A DNA stretch of 64,000 bases from Chitinibacter sp. GC72 (GCF_009760905.1 NZ_VIRW01000006.1:62001-126000); one strand, 5' to 3'; counted from the first letter of the stretch, positions 44,333 to 52,980 are shown. Numbers and translations: made by a program. The notes: generated from the sequence alone by a model not told the origin.

Positions 44333-46348
44333 TTAAGCGCCGACGTTACGGGTAATCCAGCGGTAATCACCAAGGCCCACACCCACATCGAGGCGCGCTT
44401 TAATCTCGATGCCATCGACGTTGAAGCCTTCGCGCGTTTCGGTGTAGAGGCCTTCCTGACCTTCGAGATAGGCAATCTCGATGGTGTCGGTACGGGCTGG
44501 GCCGGAGGCCAGATAGAACGATTTATTGTTGGCGTTATCCAGGCGCGCCTCGAAAATCGGCGTGTAGGCATTCTGGAATACGTTCACATCGCCGGTTTTG
44601 GCCGCGGCCACCGCGGTCAGTAGCTTTTGCGCCGTCGTCATTTGTGCCACTGGGCAGAGCAGGAAATTACCCTGCAGATTCATCGGCTTGCCCGATTCGT
44701 TTTTCTGCAGCGCCAATAGCTGGCGCAATTCAGACAACGTGGCCTCGGAAAGTGAGCCACCCGCGCCAGCAACGTTACCGTGGTCGGCGTGGAACAGAGA
44801 TTTGCCATCCATCATCGTTGGATTACCGGTAATCAAGCCCCAGACCAGATCGCTTTCCAGATCGGCCGCTTCTTGCGCGAAAAAGCGCGGAATGCGGCTG
44901 AACGCATCCAGATCATCGTTGATGATGGTTTTGCGGGTGATGGCGATGATCTTGCCGTAGGTCTCAACCGCGTATTTTTCACCGCTATCAGACAGCTTGC
45001 CGTACTTGTATTCGCCGTGTTCACCGACTTTTTCCAGCTTGAGCTGACCACCCATGCGGACAATGTACTTGTCTTTGAAATCGGTAGCGGTAGCACGATT
45101 AACCAGCGGCCAGAAGGTCTGGCCTGCTGCTTCGTAGTGCTCACGCAGGCTGCGATTGATGGTGGCGGCGGTGATAAAGCCAAAATCACTGCTACTGTGC
45201 ATACCTGCCGCGCGGGTTTGATTGAGCGCGAGCGCGGCGATCTCATCGACGGTCAGGCCACGGGTATTGCCGCCAGCCGCTTCCACGCAGGCGCGCGCCA
45301 TATCCGACAGGCGCATACCACGATATTGACGAGCATTATCCGACAGCGCTTTGCTCGGGTCGGCACGATGCGCCAAGGCTTCCTGCATGCCTGCGCGGCG
45401 GGTTTCGGTTTCATCGACCGTGGTTTGCACATGCGGTGTGCGCGTTGGGTTTTTCTCGCTACGCGCGGCCAGCTGCTTGATGATTTCGGTATTGGCATCA
45501 GCAACACTGGCACCACGCTCGACCAGATCATCGGCAATAGCCGCATCCAAGCCTGCCGAGCGCACATTGGCGCGAATCTCTGCGGAACGCTGACGCTCTT
45601 CCTGCTTAGCCGCTTCACGAATCGCGGTTTGCTCTGCGGCCAATTGTTCTGGGGTTTTATCCATGATTTCCTCATTACGTTGTGATTCAAGATCGGCGGA
45701 TGCCGGAGGGTTTACTGCGTTTTCGCCCTTGGGTGGGCGCTCATCAGGTCCGGCATCCGCCGCACGCTGGATGATTTCAATGTCTACGGGAAACTCCCGT
45801 AGCTGCTGATCGGGCTTGGGTGGCGGCTCGCAGCGCACGGCGCAACCCACATCAGCCGGAATCGGCACCAGACTGATTTCGTAGGGCGTCCAGCGCGTGG
45901 CGGTGTAAGTCCAGTTGCCTTCTTCGTCCTGCTCCATGCGCACCCGGTTGATCACGTAGCCAACCGAAACATGGCGAATGATCTGGTCCTGAATGTCTTG
46001 CCACAGGCCGGTGCGGTCTTCACGCTTGGAAAACTTAACTTCGGCCAGCCCTTCTGCCTCATCAAGCCAGGCGCGTTGGGTTGAGCCCAACACCGATTCA
46101 AGCGACCAGCTGTAATGCGAATTGAGCAGCGGCGCACCCGCATTCAGCCGGGTCATATCAATGGCATCCGGCGAGACATCAAGCACTTCGGTGTAATAGC
46201 GCTCGCGATACCAGTCGTAACGCCGCACCGCGGCGCCCGTGGTCCAGCACAATGTCAAATTGCGCTGATCACCATCGACGCTAAGCACCGGCGCGGATCG
46301 GGTGGCGAGTGGCAGGGTGTTGGCTTGTGTCGTATTGCTTTGCGACAT
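44333..46348 (-). CDS. Prohead protease fused to major capsid protein
   Basis: In this 671-residue chain, residues about 1-210 are an S78-type prohead protease: the histidine is in GAPLLNSHYSW, the serine in IIRHVSVGYVI, and the domain ends TPYEISLVPIPADVGC. A long charged, helical scaffold-like delta region (about 245-335) follows. The C-terminal half is a Mu gpT-type major capsid domain (RIPRFFAQEAADLESDLVWGLI, DGKSLFHADHGN). The protease would mature the head and be removed. The ATG at 46348 has GGAG upstream; the frame to 46522 overlaps the portal gene and is not used. Confidence 0.85.
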   Translation of the reverse strand: MSQSNTTQANTLPLATRSAPVLSVDGDQRNLTLCWTTGAAVRRYDWYRERYYTEVLDVSPDAIDMTRLNAGAPLLNSHYSWSLESVLGSTQRAWLDEAEGLAEVKFSKREDRTGLWQDIQDQIIRHVSVGYVINRVRMEQDEEGNWTYTATRWTPYEISLVPIPADVGCAVRCEPPPKPDQQLREFPVDIEIIQRAADAGPDERPPKGENAVNPPASADLESQRNEEIMDKTPEQLAAEQTAIREAAKQEERQRSAEIRANVRSAGLDAAIADDLVERGASVADANTEIIKQLAARSEKNPTRTPHVQTTVDETETRRAGMQEALAHRADPSKALSDNARQYRGMRLSDMARACVEAAGGNTRGLTVDEIAALALNQTRAAGMHSSSDFGFITAATINRSLREHYEAAGQTFWPLVNRATATDFKDKYIVRMGGQLKLEKVGEHGEYKYGKLSDSGEKYAVETYGKIIAITRKTIINDDLDAFSRIPRFFAQEAADLESDLVWGLITGNPTMMDGKSLFHADHGNVAGAGGSLSEATLSELRQLLALQKNESGKPMNLQGNFLLCPVAQMTTAQKLLTAVAAAKTGDVNVFQNAYTPIFEARLDNANNKSFYLASGPARTDTIEIAYLEGQEGLYTETREGFNVDGIEIKARLDVGVGLGDYRWITRNVGA

Positions 46349-46359
46349 ACCCACTCCAA

Positions 46360-46385
46360 TAAAAAACCCCGCACTAGGCGGGGTT
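46360..46385 (-). terminator. Intrinsic terminator overlapping the portal stop codon
   Basis: AACCCCGC / GCGGGGTT stem with a 5-base loop, six T after it on the minus strand, 12 bases before the capsid start. Confidence 0.85.
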
Positions 46386-47828
46386 GTTAGGTTGATCTGG
46401 CTCGGCCGCTGATTCGGCAATCGGCACGCCGCCATAATTGAGCGTAATGCCTGCGGCTTTGGCCAGATTGTGTGTGGCGACGATCTTGGCCCATTGGGTT
46501 TTCGGATCCAGACCGCGACCAATCTGCAGGTCGGTCAGGTCATACACGCCCGCTGCGGCCAGCATCAGCTCACCTTTGGCGTCTTTGACCGGATCGACGT
46601 ATTCCCAGCGCGGCGTAAACCATTCGACCGTGATCTTGGCTGGGGCTTTAATCTTGCCGCTGAGCTTGGCCAGCAATAGCCAGCGGTCGGCAATCGGCGT
46701 TAAAAACAGCGGCACAAACATCAACCAGCGCCACTGCTCGGTGAGCGCCCGAAAATCGATCAGCCCAATCCGTGCCGAGCTGTAATTGACTTGCGAGAGA
46801 TCGCCAGTGGTCATTTCATACGTTGAGCCCGCGCCTGCCGATGCCGCCCGCAACTGGCGGCGGCTGAATTCACCATCACCGGATGGCGTTGGGTGGCCGA
46901 ATTCGACGCTTTCACCCGGCTTGAGGTATTCAATCTGCCCCGGCGCCACGCGGCTTTTGCGTGGACCACCCCCTTTGCCATCATCGGTTTGCTGCCCGAG
47001 CGCTCGGCTAGCGTCGGAAGTCGTCACAAAGGCGGTAAAGCAGGCCTCGATTTTTTTGCGGACGATTTCGGCGTCTTCGTAATCATCCAGATCACGCAGC
47101 TTCATAATCACCGGCGCCAGGCGCGGCATGCCGCGTACTTGCCCTGGGCGTTTCTTGCGAAACACCAGCAACACATCGGCGGCATCGACCCGCTTGGCCT
47201 GCATGGATTTGAACAGCCGCCCCACTTCGCCGGGGTGACGGTCAAACAGCCAGTAAGCAACCACTTTGCCAATCGAGTTAAATTCGACGCCGTTGATAAT
47301 GTAGCCACCGCCCGCCAGATCTTCGGTCTTGAGGTGATCGAGGTGATCTGGCTCCAGCAACTGAATCTGCAGTGGCACCTCCATGCCGTCTTCGGGGCGG
47401 CGGGTGCGCAAGCGCACAATGACCTCACCCGATTCTTCAATCGTGCGGGCAGCCAGCTCTTGCAGACCGTTGAAATCCAGCCCGTCTTCAGCGCTGGCGA
47501 CTTTCATCCAGCGCTTCCACAACTCATTGACGCCATCGTCCGACCAGCGCGCATTGATGCCGGTGCCGATGGCATGCGCGACAAATTTGTCGAAGATGCT
47601 CACCGCATACGGGTTATTGCGCGCCAGATCGCGGCTACGCTCGCGAATCTTTGGGGCTGATGCGCTGATTTCGGCGTTAGCCGAGCCGCCCGTGGTGTTC
47701 CAGCCCGAGGTGCGCCGCCCCGATTTTGCGCCCTCGTAAGCGCGCACTTGCTGCAAGGCCTGCCGAGCCGCAAAGCGATCTAGCCCAGCACGCGGCAAGA
47801 AGTAGCCAATAACGTTATCGAGCCACAT
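46374..47828 (-). CDS. Portal protein (lambda gpB family)
   Basis: This 484-residue protein has the lambda portal family pattern: RARDLARNNPYAVSIFDKFVAHAIGTGI-like text near residue 60-90, the LLEPDHLD motif near 155, VVAYWLFDRHPGE, the RGMPRLAPVIMKLRDLDDYEDAE stretch and DLSQVNYSSARIG. It forms the dodecameric DNA gate at one head vertex. It follows gpW and a small basic protein, matching lambda order (terminase, W, B). Its stop lies within a terminator hairpin. Confidence 0.93.
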   Translation of the reverse strand: MWLDNVIGYFLPRAGLDRFAARQALQQVRAYEGAKSGRRTSGWNTTGGSANAEISASAPKIRERSRDLARNNPYAVSIFDKFVAHAIGTGINARWSDDGVNELWKRWMKVASAEDGLDFNGLQELAARTIEESGEVIVRLRTRRPEDGMEVPLQIQLLEPDHLDHLKTEDLAGGGYIINGVEFNSIGKVVAYWLFDRHPGEVGRLFKSMQAKRVDAADVLLVFRKKRPGQVRGMPRLAPVIMKLRDLDDYEDAEIVRKKIEACFTAFVTTSDASRALGQQTDDGKGGGPRKSRVAPGQIEYLKPGESVEFGHPTPSGDGEFSRRQLRAASAGAGSTYEMTTGDLSQVNYSSARIGLIDFRALTEQWRWLMFVPLFLTPIADRWLLLAKLSGKIKAPAKITVEWFTPRWEYVDPVKDAKGELMLAAAGVYDLTDLQIGRGLDPKTQWAKIVATHNLAKAAGITLNYGGVPIAESAAEPDQPNNPA

Positions 47829-47991
47829 GACGACGCGCCTTTAACTGATTACGGCGCTTTCTGGCCGCACGCTTGAACGTTGCCGCACCAGAACGGCGCG
47901 ACGAGCCAAGCGGGTAACCAGCTGGCACTTGGAACACCGGCAAAGCGCCGCGAAATGCGAAGGCCATGGCGGCCAGAATGCGCATGAACAT
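47815..47991 (-). CDS. 58-residue basic protein between gpW and portal
   Basis: The ATG at 47991 comes three bases after the gpW stop and has AGGG seven bases upstream; its stop overlaps the portal start by 14 bases. The product is very basic in the C-terminal half (SRRSGAATFKRAARKRRNQL) with a hydrophobic start (MFMRILAAMAFAF). It fits exactly the gap between the two genes, so is probably real. Function is unknown; a DNA- or head-binding role is possible. Confidence 0.55.
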   Translation of the reverse strand: MFMRILAAMAFAFRGALPVFQVPAGYPLGSSRRSGAATFKRAARKRRNQLKARRHVAR

Positions 47992-47993
47992 GG

Positions 47994-48200
47994 TTAATCC
48001 CTCGAAAATTCGGCCACGGCCGAGGTCGGTGTATAAAACTGAGCGTTTTGCGCGGCCAATTGACTTACAAGATCAGCGCGCGCCAGCAGCAGGGCTTGGG
48101 TACTTTGGTAGCGAATGCGCTTGCCGTCGTATTCGACTTCCAGCTCACCGCTGGCAATCGTGGCGTTCAGCGCATCGAGCTGGGCTTGAGTGGCGGCCAT
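47994..48200 (-). CDS. gpW-like head-tail joining protein
   Basis: This 68-residue protein has the gpW pattern: an N-terminal helix (ATQAQLDALNATIASG), a beta-hairpin (LEVEYDGKRIRYQS) and a second helix (ALLLARADLVSQLAAQ). It closes the packaged head and prepares it for tail joining. Its ATG overlaps the stop of the small hydrophobic gene upstream by one base. Confidence 0.83.
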   Translation of the reverse strand: MAATQAQLDALNATIASGELEVEYDGKRIRYQSTQALLLARADLVSQLAAQNAQFYTPTSAVAEFSRD

Positions 48201-48388
48201 CAGTCTTTACCTACCTCATCAGCCATTTTCATTGCCTGATCAAACGCCTTACCGACTCGCTGAGCCGTATATGGCTTTGATTGGTCAGTTAGCGACCCAC
48301 CTAGCGTCACCACATCAGCGACCACGGCAACAGGTACTACCGCTACATTCACCGCAACAGAGACAGCGCGATTCAAAAGCCCGAACAT
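48200..48388 (-). CDS. Small hydrophobic phage protein
   Basis: This 62-residue protein has one long hydrophobic run (VSVAVNVAVVPVAVVADVVTLGG, residues about 9-32 in pieces) followed by a polar helix with KPYTAQRVGKAFDQ. It is three bases downstream of the terminase stop and overlaps gpW by one base. Similar small proteins occur between terminase and gpW in related prophages, but I know no function for them. Confidence 0.6.
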   Translation of the reverse strand: MFGLLNRAVSVAVNVAVVPVAVVADVVTLGGSLTDQSKPYTAQRVGKAFDQAMKMADEVGKD

Positions 48389-48391
48389 GAT

Positions 48392-50398
48392 TTATCTCTC
48401 CAACCAGTCATCGCCCCGACCCGCGAGCCAGTCGGTTTCTGGCTCGCTATTCTCGGCGGCATTAAAAAACCCGCCATCGGGCGGGTTGCTTGGGGTTATT
48501 TCTTTGGGTATATCTTTCTGAACTAATTCTCTATTGCCTTCTGGCTCAATACCCTGACTAGGTAATGCGGCAAATAAATCGCCAACTCTCGGCTGCAATA
48601 GGTTTTCCAGCTGCATCCAGTCGGCTTCACGGCTGGCGTGAATCCGAATATCAGGGTGCAGCGCGGCGGCGTAACCATACACCCAGGTATCGAGCGCTTC
48701 ATTGCGGCGGCCGCGTCGTTTGACCCAGCGGTTTTTCTCGGGGTCGTAGGCTTCTGCGGTGAGCTGCTTGTAGTAATCCTCGCCTAGATCAATCGAGAAA
48801 TGCACCTTGCGGCGCGTGATCTCGATTTCTGCGTCGGCTTTCAGGCGCTCACTGAGCGTAGACTTGGCGGTATCGACCCCGACAAGCCACAGCTGCACGC
48901 CTTGCTTGTGCATTTGCCCTTTGTAATCGACATCTTGCAAGCTGGGCTTGCCGAGGATGGCTTTATTGGGCGTTGAGCTGCCTTTAATTGCAAATACGCG
49001 CTCGTGCTGCCATTTCCGGCAATAGTTGTAAACGTCATGCGTGTGATGCCCCCCTGAGTCGATGGCCGTGGCCATGATGCGCATTGGGATGCCGAACTGG
49101 TTGTAAATAGCGCGCTGGCGGTATTCGGTGAGCTTGTCCCATGTTTCATCGAGTGTTGGGCTGCCGTGAATGATGTGGTAATCGATCACCCAGTTAGCTT
49201 CATCACGACCCCAGCCGAGCAGCTGCAGCTCCAAGCGGTCATCTTGCGTATCGACACCGAGCGTGAGCAGCAAGCAGCCGACCGGAATGGTGCGGAATTT
49301 GAACGGCTCTGCGCGGGCTTTGAGCTCATCGGCATCAAGCGCGCCGCGGCGGTCTTCCCAAGTTTCGCCCAAGCAGGTGTTTACAAAGCGCTTGAGCTCG
49401 ACCACATCGCCTTGCGCGTGCAGCCATTGCTGCGCCCGTTCCCGCCATGTACGCCCTAGCCCCAGCGGCGAATACAGCGAATTGATGTGATAGCCTCGGG
49501 TGGTGCGCTCAGGGTATTTGGCGACCCACTGCCCGGCGGCCAGCATCTTGGGCTTTTCGTGCTCTTCAATGTGGCAGCCACATTCGCGGCAGATGTACCA
49601 AGCGCGGTCTACTTCACCCGCGGCATTTTGCGACCAGCGCAGATTGCCCCATTCCAGATGCTGCATTTCGCCGCAATGCGGGCATGGCACATGGTAGCGG
49701 CGCTGATCTGAGCGCTCGTATTCAACTTCGATCCGGCTGGCGCCCTTGATGGTGGGCGTTGAAACCAGCAGTACTTTACGGCGCGGGAAGTTGTTGGTCC
49801 GCTCTTCAGCCAGACCAACCGGATCACCCTCGCCGTCCAGATCGCCCGGATAGGCATCGACTTCATCGAGGCCAAGGTATTTCACCGGCATCGAGCGCAG
49901 GCTGGCAGCGGAATTGCCACCGGCTAGCCGCAAAATACCGCCGGGGAATTCTTTGAGCAGCGCTTTGTTTTTCTTGTCGCGGCTTTGCTGGGCAAATTTT
50001 TTGGACAGCGAAGGCGACGCAGAGAGCATATTGCTCAAGCGCTGCTGACTCAGCAGCTCGGACACTTCAATGGTCGGCTCGACCACGAGCATGGGGCCGC
50101 CGTAGCGATCCATCACCGCACCGATCCAGTTGATCAGCGCTTCGGTACCCGCCACCTGCGTGGACTTGATAAATACCGTGCGCTCAACATCCGACCATGG
50201 GCTGAGGTTGTCCATGATCTCGCGCATAAACGGCACGCGATCGGTACGCCACAAGCCCGGCTCACTGGTCTCTGATTCGGTCAGTACGCGATTTTCATCA
50301 GCCCACTGGCTGACCGAGACCCGAGGCGGACGACGCAATCCGGCCGCCCAAGCTTCGCATGCGATCTTGTAGGCATCGGGCAGGTCGTGTGGGTTCAT
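48392..50398 (-). CDS. Terminase large subunit, GpA family
   Basis: This 668-residue packaging motor has the GpA pattern: PFMREIMDNLSPWSDVERTVFIKSTQVAGTEA-like ATPase motif I region (residues about 55-90, VAGTEA in place of a canonical Walker A), VVEPTIEV and a Walker B-like LGLDEVDAYPGD. A zinc-finger-like CPHCGEMQH...CRECG pair precedes the nuclease domain acidic residues (TLGVDTQDDRLELQLLGWG). It cuts and packages concatemeric DNA. The last 60 codons contain two strong hairpins. It follows the small subunit gene closely. Confidence 0.94.
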   Translation of the reverse strand: MNPHDLPDAYKIACEAWAAGLRRPPRVSVSQWADENRVLTESETSEPGLWRTDRVPFMREIMDNLSPWSDVERTVFIKSTQVAGTEALINWIGAVMDRYGGPMLVVEPTIEVSELLSQQRLSNMLSASPSLSKKFAQQSRDKKNKALLKEFPGGILRLAGGNSAASLRSMPVKYLGLDEVDAYPGDLDGEGDPVGLAEERTNNFPRRKVLLVSTPTIKGASRIEVEYERSDQRRYHVPCPHCGEMQHLEWGNLRWSQNAAGEVDRAWYICRECGCHIEEHEKPKMLAAGQWVAKYPERTTRGYHINSLYSPLGLGRTWRERAQQWLHAQGDVVELKRFVNTCLGETWEDRRGALDADELKARAEPFKFRTIPVGCLLLTLGVDTQDDRLELQLLGWGRDEANWVIDYHIIHGSPTLDETWDKLTEYRQRAIYNQFGIPMRIMATAIDSGGHHTHDVYNYCRKWQHERVFAIKGSSTPNKAILGKPSLQDVDYKGQMHKQGVQLWLVGVDTAKSTLSERLKADAEIEITRRKVHFSIDLGEDYYKQLTAEAYDPEKNRWVKRRGRRNEALDTWVYGYAAALHPDIRIHASREADWMQLENLLQPRVGDLFAALPSQGIEPEGNRELVQKDIPKEITPSNPPDGGFFNAAENSEPETDWLAGRGDDWLER
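48423..48487 (-). terminator. Two hairpins, one terminator-like, inside the 3' end of the terminase gene
   Basis: AACCCGCC/GGCGGGTT (48468-48487) is followed on the minus strand by TTTTTT, an intrinsic terminator, but within the open frame. Downstream, GCGAGCCAG/CTGGCTCGC (48423-48447) forms a 9-bp stem with 7-base loop. Transcripts stopping at the first would lack the last 25 or so codons. Confidence 0.65.
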
Positions 50399-50404
50399 GG
50401 TGGC

Positions 50405-50983
50405 TTATGATTTTTTGGCCGCGCTAATCGTGGCGGGCAACTGCTCGGTGTTACGAACCAGCTCATCAAGCATGCGGGCACCTTCATCATCGAGCAGTTG
50501 GTAAATAATCTTTGGATCAGACTCTGCTGCCAGCACTGGCGCGATACGATCAGGCAAGCGCTCGATAGCGGCGCGAAAAGCAGCAGCCAGATCGGTGATG
50601 GCCTGCATCACGATATTGATATCGACCAGCTGGCCCAGCCGCTGGCGCTCATCGAGCTCAGCAATATTCGCCAAGTGGGTTTCGCGCTTGGCACGGGCAA
50701 CTTGGTAGTCATACTCAAGCACCAGATCAGGCGGCATGATTGCATCGCCTTCCTGATACTTTGGAGGGTCGGGCAAATCCCCTCGCTGATCGGCCCAACG
50801 CTCTTTCACGCCCTGCTTGCTTGGGTCGGCGGTCTTTTCCAGCTGCAAAAGCGTAGCATCAACATCAATCAGCTTGCCGCAAGGGGCAAAAACCAGCCGA
50901 CCCTTCTTACCCAGCTCAGTCACATAACTTGGCGACCAGCCCATCAGGGCAGCAAATTCGCCCTTTTTGGCTAGCGTAGTCAT
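50405..50983 (-). CDS. Terminase small subunit (Nu1-like)
   Basis: This 192-residue protein has an N-terminal winged-helix-like domain (KKGEFAALMGWSPSYVTELGKKGRLVFAPCGKLIDVDATL) of the Nu1/MerR-like group, a linker (RWADQRGDLPDPPKYQEGDAI) and a C-terminal helical part contacting the large subunit. It binds cos DNA. The ATG at 50983 directly follows, in transcription order, a region with direct repeats that may be its binding sites. Confidence 0.85.
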   Translation of the reverse strand: MTTLAKKGEFAALMGWSPSYVTELGKKGRLVFAPCGKLIDVDATLLQLEKTADPSKQGVKERWADQRGDLPDPPKYQEGDAIMPPDLVLEYDYQVARAKRETHLANIAELDERQRLGQLVDINIVMQAITDLAAAFRAAIERLPDRIAPVLAAESDPKIIYQLLDDEGARMLDELVRNTEQLPATISAAKKS

Positions 50984-50997
50984 AGTAAAAACCTATC

Positions 50998-51115
50998 ATT
51001 TCAGTGACTTAAGTAAGACTGAATTTCAGTAACTTTCAACCCCAGCGCCTAGCGCGAGATCGGGGTTCGAATTACCCGTGCCACGGAGGGCTAGGAAGGA
51101 CCCGTGAGCCTTACA
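50998..51115. other. Candidate cos region (cosB/R-like repeats)
   Basis: ATTTCAGTGACTT (50998-51010) and ATTTCAGTAACTT (51023-51035) are direct repeats 25 bp apart immediately upstream of the small terminase gene, as lambda R sites are. Beyond them is a GC-rich stretch with GCGCCTAGCGCG and two ACCCGTG copies that could hold the nick site. The exact cut site cannot be read from sequence alone. Confidence 0.35.
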
Positions 51116-51155
51116 AAATCGACTAAGGATGGGGCAATGCCGTCAGACTGCCCCA

Positions 51156-51932
51156 TCACGAGCCGAACGCCCTTGAGAATTCGTGTTCGAAATGTCGATC
51201 AACGGCTCTTTGACCAACACCATCAATATCCAGTCGGCGCTGATAGACAGCAGGACGAACAAAGGCAAGCACCATGCGGGTTTTCCATCCAAGCCCCCCT
51301 TGAATACCCTGATAAATCCCAGGAGGAAGTCTCTGTTTGTTGCCCGGCAACATCACAAAGAACGTTCCATTGCGGCGCTTGTTAGCCGCAATCACCTTCT
51401 CTTTTTTACTGGTGTTCGAATAGCCAGGCATCAGCTCCGTGCCAAGCTGGCTAATCACCTTCATGATAAAGCCCCGGCTAATGTTGCCGTACGCATCCAA
51501 GGGTGCGCCTCTAGCGGGAACAACTTGATACCCAGAAGGCAAAGCCCCCCTAGCTTGCAAAGCCAATTCAAAACGCTTCATGTGCCGCAGCCCACCAGTC
51601 GCCTGAACCGCAATCCAATGCCCAGCAGCACCCGCATCCTGAAACTCAACCGACGCCGACAGATTCGTTCGACCAGACTTGATCTGATAAGAATTGCCAC
51701 TCGCATCGCTGCGGGTCTGCGGACCACCTTGATAAGTAGCGCCACGCACCCGCATCGAGTTCAAAGTAAACCGGGTTGGCCGATCAAAGACGCGCCGCAT
51801 CTCCGCTTGCGCCTCAGCTTTGGCGTGGTAGGCCGTCTTGGTCATCGCAATCGCCGTGCACCGCAACACCTTCCTCTCAAGCTGAGCCCCCAACTGTTTT
51901 ATCTGCTGCTGATCAATCTTGATCGTAATCAT
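51156..51932 (-). CDS. Minor tail protein Z-like (gpZ family) protein
   Basis: This 258-residue protein starts (ATG at 51932, GAGG seven bases before it; a GTG is at 51935) with ITIKIDQQQIKQLGAQLERKVLRCTAIAMTKTAYHAKAEAQ. That helical start, together with FDRPTRFTLNSMRVRGAT, resembles lambda gpZ-type tail completion proteins. Those are normally encoded after the head genes; here the gene stands before the terminase genes. A tail or head completion role is inferred. The family call is from pattern memory and should be treated as probable. Confidence 0.6.
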   Translation of the reverse strand: MITIKIDQQQIKQLGAQLERKVLRCTAIAMTKTAYHAKAEAQAEMRRVFDRPTRFTLNSMRVRGATYQGGPQTRSDASGNSYQIKSGRTNLSASVEFQDAGAAGHWIAVQATGGLRHMKRFELALQARGALPSGYQVVPARGAPLDAYGNISRGFIMKVISQLGTELMPGYSNTSKKEKVIAANKRRNGTFFVMLPGNKQRLPPGIYQGIQGGLGWKTRMVLAFVRPAVYQRRLDIDGVGQRAVDRHFEHEFSRAFGS

Positions 51933-52128
51933 CACAGCACCTCAAAGGGTTTGAAACAGGAGCCAGCGGCTGCGCACTCAAGCGATTATCGACCCACGGG
52001 TCAGGCCAGCCAGCGAAACGATTGCAAGCATCTGCATTGAAAGCCGCCCTGCGTGCGTTGCCTTGAGATTGGGAGGAAGGCAAAGCTGTTCAGAGCCACA
52101 CAGCGGCGGCCATCAATACAAACGCAAA

Positions 52129-52156
52129 AGCCCCACCACATTGCTGCAGCAGGGCT
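52129..52156 (-). terminator. Terminator after the 156-residue gene
   Basis: AGCCC / GGGCT stem enclosing GCTGCAGC, followed on the minus strand by TTTTGCG. Confidence 0.6.
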
Positions 52157-52182
52157 CATTAATTTCCACATTTCAAATGTGA

Positions 52183-52653
52183 TTAACCAAGATCTTTAAG
52201 CAAAGATTTTAATTGTCGCAACTTACCCAACTCATCACCAACCGCCGACAACTGAGCATCAACCTCAATCGAAATTGACTCAATCTCTTCAGCCACGGAG
52301 GTCAATGTCGTGACCAAGCCAGCAAGACGCAAAGATAACTTTTCAACCTTCTCAGACTTCACCGCCATATTCTCAACCTCAGGACTTGAAGAAACTTTTA
52401 AACTGCCCAGCCCACCTACAACCTTCACCCGAACAAATGCGCCACGTGTCGGCTCTCGCACCAACCCATTCTCCACCAGAGAAGAAAGACAACCGTCAAT
52501 CACACGAGCATCAGTCGAGGTCTTCGTCACCCTGCGAATTTCTTGAGTAATAAGCGCTTTTGACCATGCATCACCAATAGGCACTGCGTCATAAACCTTG
52601 CGAGCAATATTTGATAACCCACGATAAATCGATTCAAACCTCGCTCGTTGCAT
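52183..52653 (-). CDS. Hypothetical phage protein with winged-helix-like N-terminal and coiled coil
   Basis: In this 156-residue protein, residues about 5-75 look like a winged helix (KVYDAVPIGDAWSKALITQEIRR, IDGCLSSLVENGLVREPTRG). The C-terminal half (90-156) is a heptad-rich coiled coil (VEKLSLRLAGLVTTLTSVAEEIE). It is isolated between two terminators upstream of the terminase region, suggesting its own promoter or expression only under antitermination. A DNA-binding regulator is possible. No family is recognised. Confidence 0.6.
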   Translation of the reverse strand: MQRARFESIYRGLSNIARKVYDAVPIGDAWSKALITQEIRRVTKTSTDARVIDGCLSSLVENGLVREPTRGAFVRVKVVGGLGSLKVSSSPEVENMAVKSEKVEKLSLRLAGLVTTLTSVAEEIESISIEVDAQLSAVGDELGKLRQLKSLLKDLG

Positions 52654-52670
52654 ACAAACCCCTTAAACGC

Positions 52671-52702
52671 AAAAGCCCCGCACCGTCACCGATGCAGGGC
52701 TT
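52671..52702 (-). terminator. Terminator after the 57-residue gene
   Basis: AAGCCC...GGGCTT stem with an inner GCA/TGC pairing, followed on the minus strand by TTTTGCG. Confidence 0.65.
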
Positions 52703-52724
52703 CTCTCACTAAACAATCAATTAT

Positions 52725-52898
52725 TTATTCAGCAACCAACTCTGAAACAGTAAACCAATCCTTCTTCTGCTCACCTGTCGCAGCCAAATATGAAACCTGA
52801 ATAAAATCACCACTATCAACGTACTGAGCAACCCCAACCACGCAGCCGCGCTCACCTGACAAAGCCAATTTCACTGGGTCCTTCAACTGAAAAGCCAT
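52725..52898 (-). CDS. 57-residue YodC/DUF2158-like phage protein
   Basis: The ATG at 52898 has GAGG six bases upstream. The protein (MAFQLKDPVKLALSGERGCV at the start, then EQKKDWFTVSELV) has the SH3-like pattern of small phage proteins with VxLxxSGExGxVxGxxxY and a tryptophan near the end. These are frequent beside late regulators and terminase genes. No function is known. It is flanked by terminators on both sides. Confidence 0.65.
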   Translation of the reverse strand: MAFQLKDPVKLALSGERGCVVGVAQYVDSGDFIQVSYLAATGEQKKDWFTVSELVAE

Positions 52899-52950
52899 GC
52901 ACACCTCATCGTTTAGTTACGGCCCGCCGCCGCTAGCATCAAATTTTAGG

Positions 52951-52980
52951 CAATAAAAAACCCGCCTCACTGGGCGGGTT
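52951..52980 (-). terminator. Intrinsic terminator after the Q-like gene
   Basis: AACCCGCC / GGCGGGTT stem with a 6-base loop and six T on the minus strand; it separates early/regulatory genes from late genes. Confidence 0.88.

Noticed and set aside
51061-51080. tRNA-like GGGGTTCGAAT as an internal attachment site
   Set aside because: Only about 10 bases match the tRNA-Ser T arm and no acceptor end follows; it lies in the packaging region.
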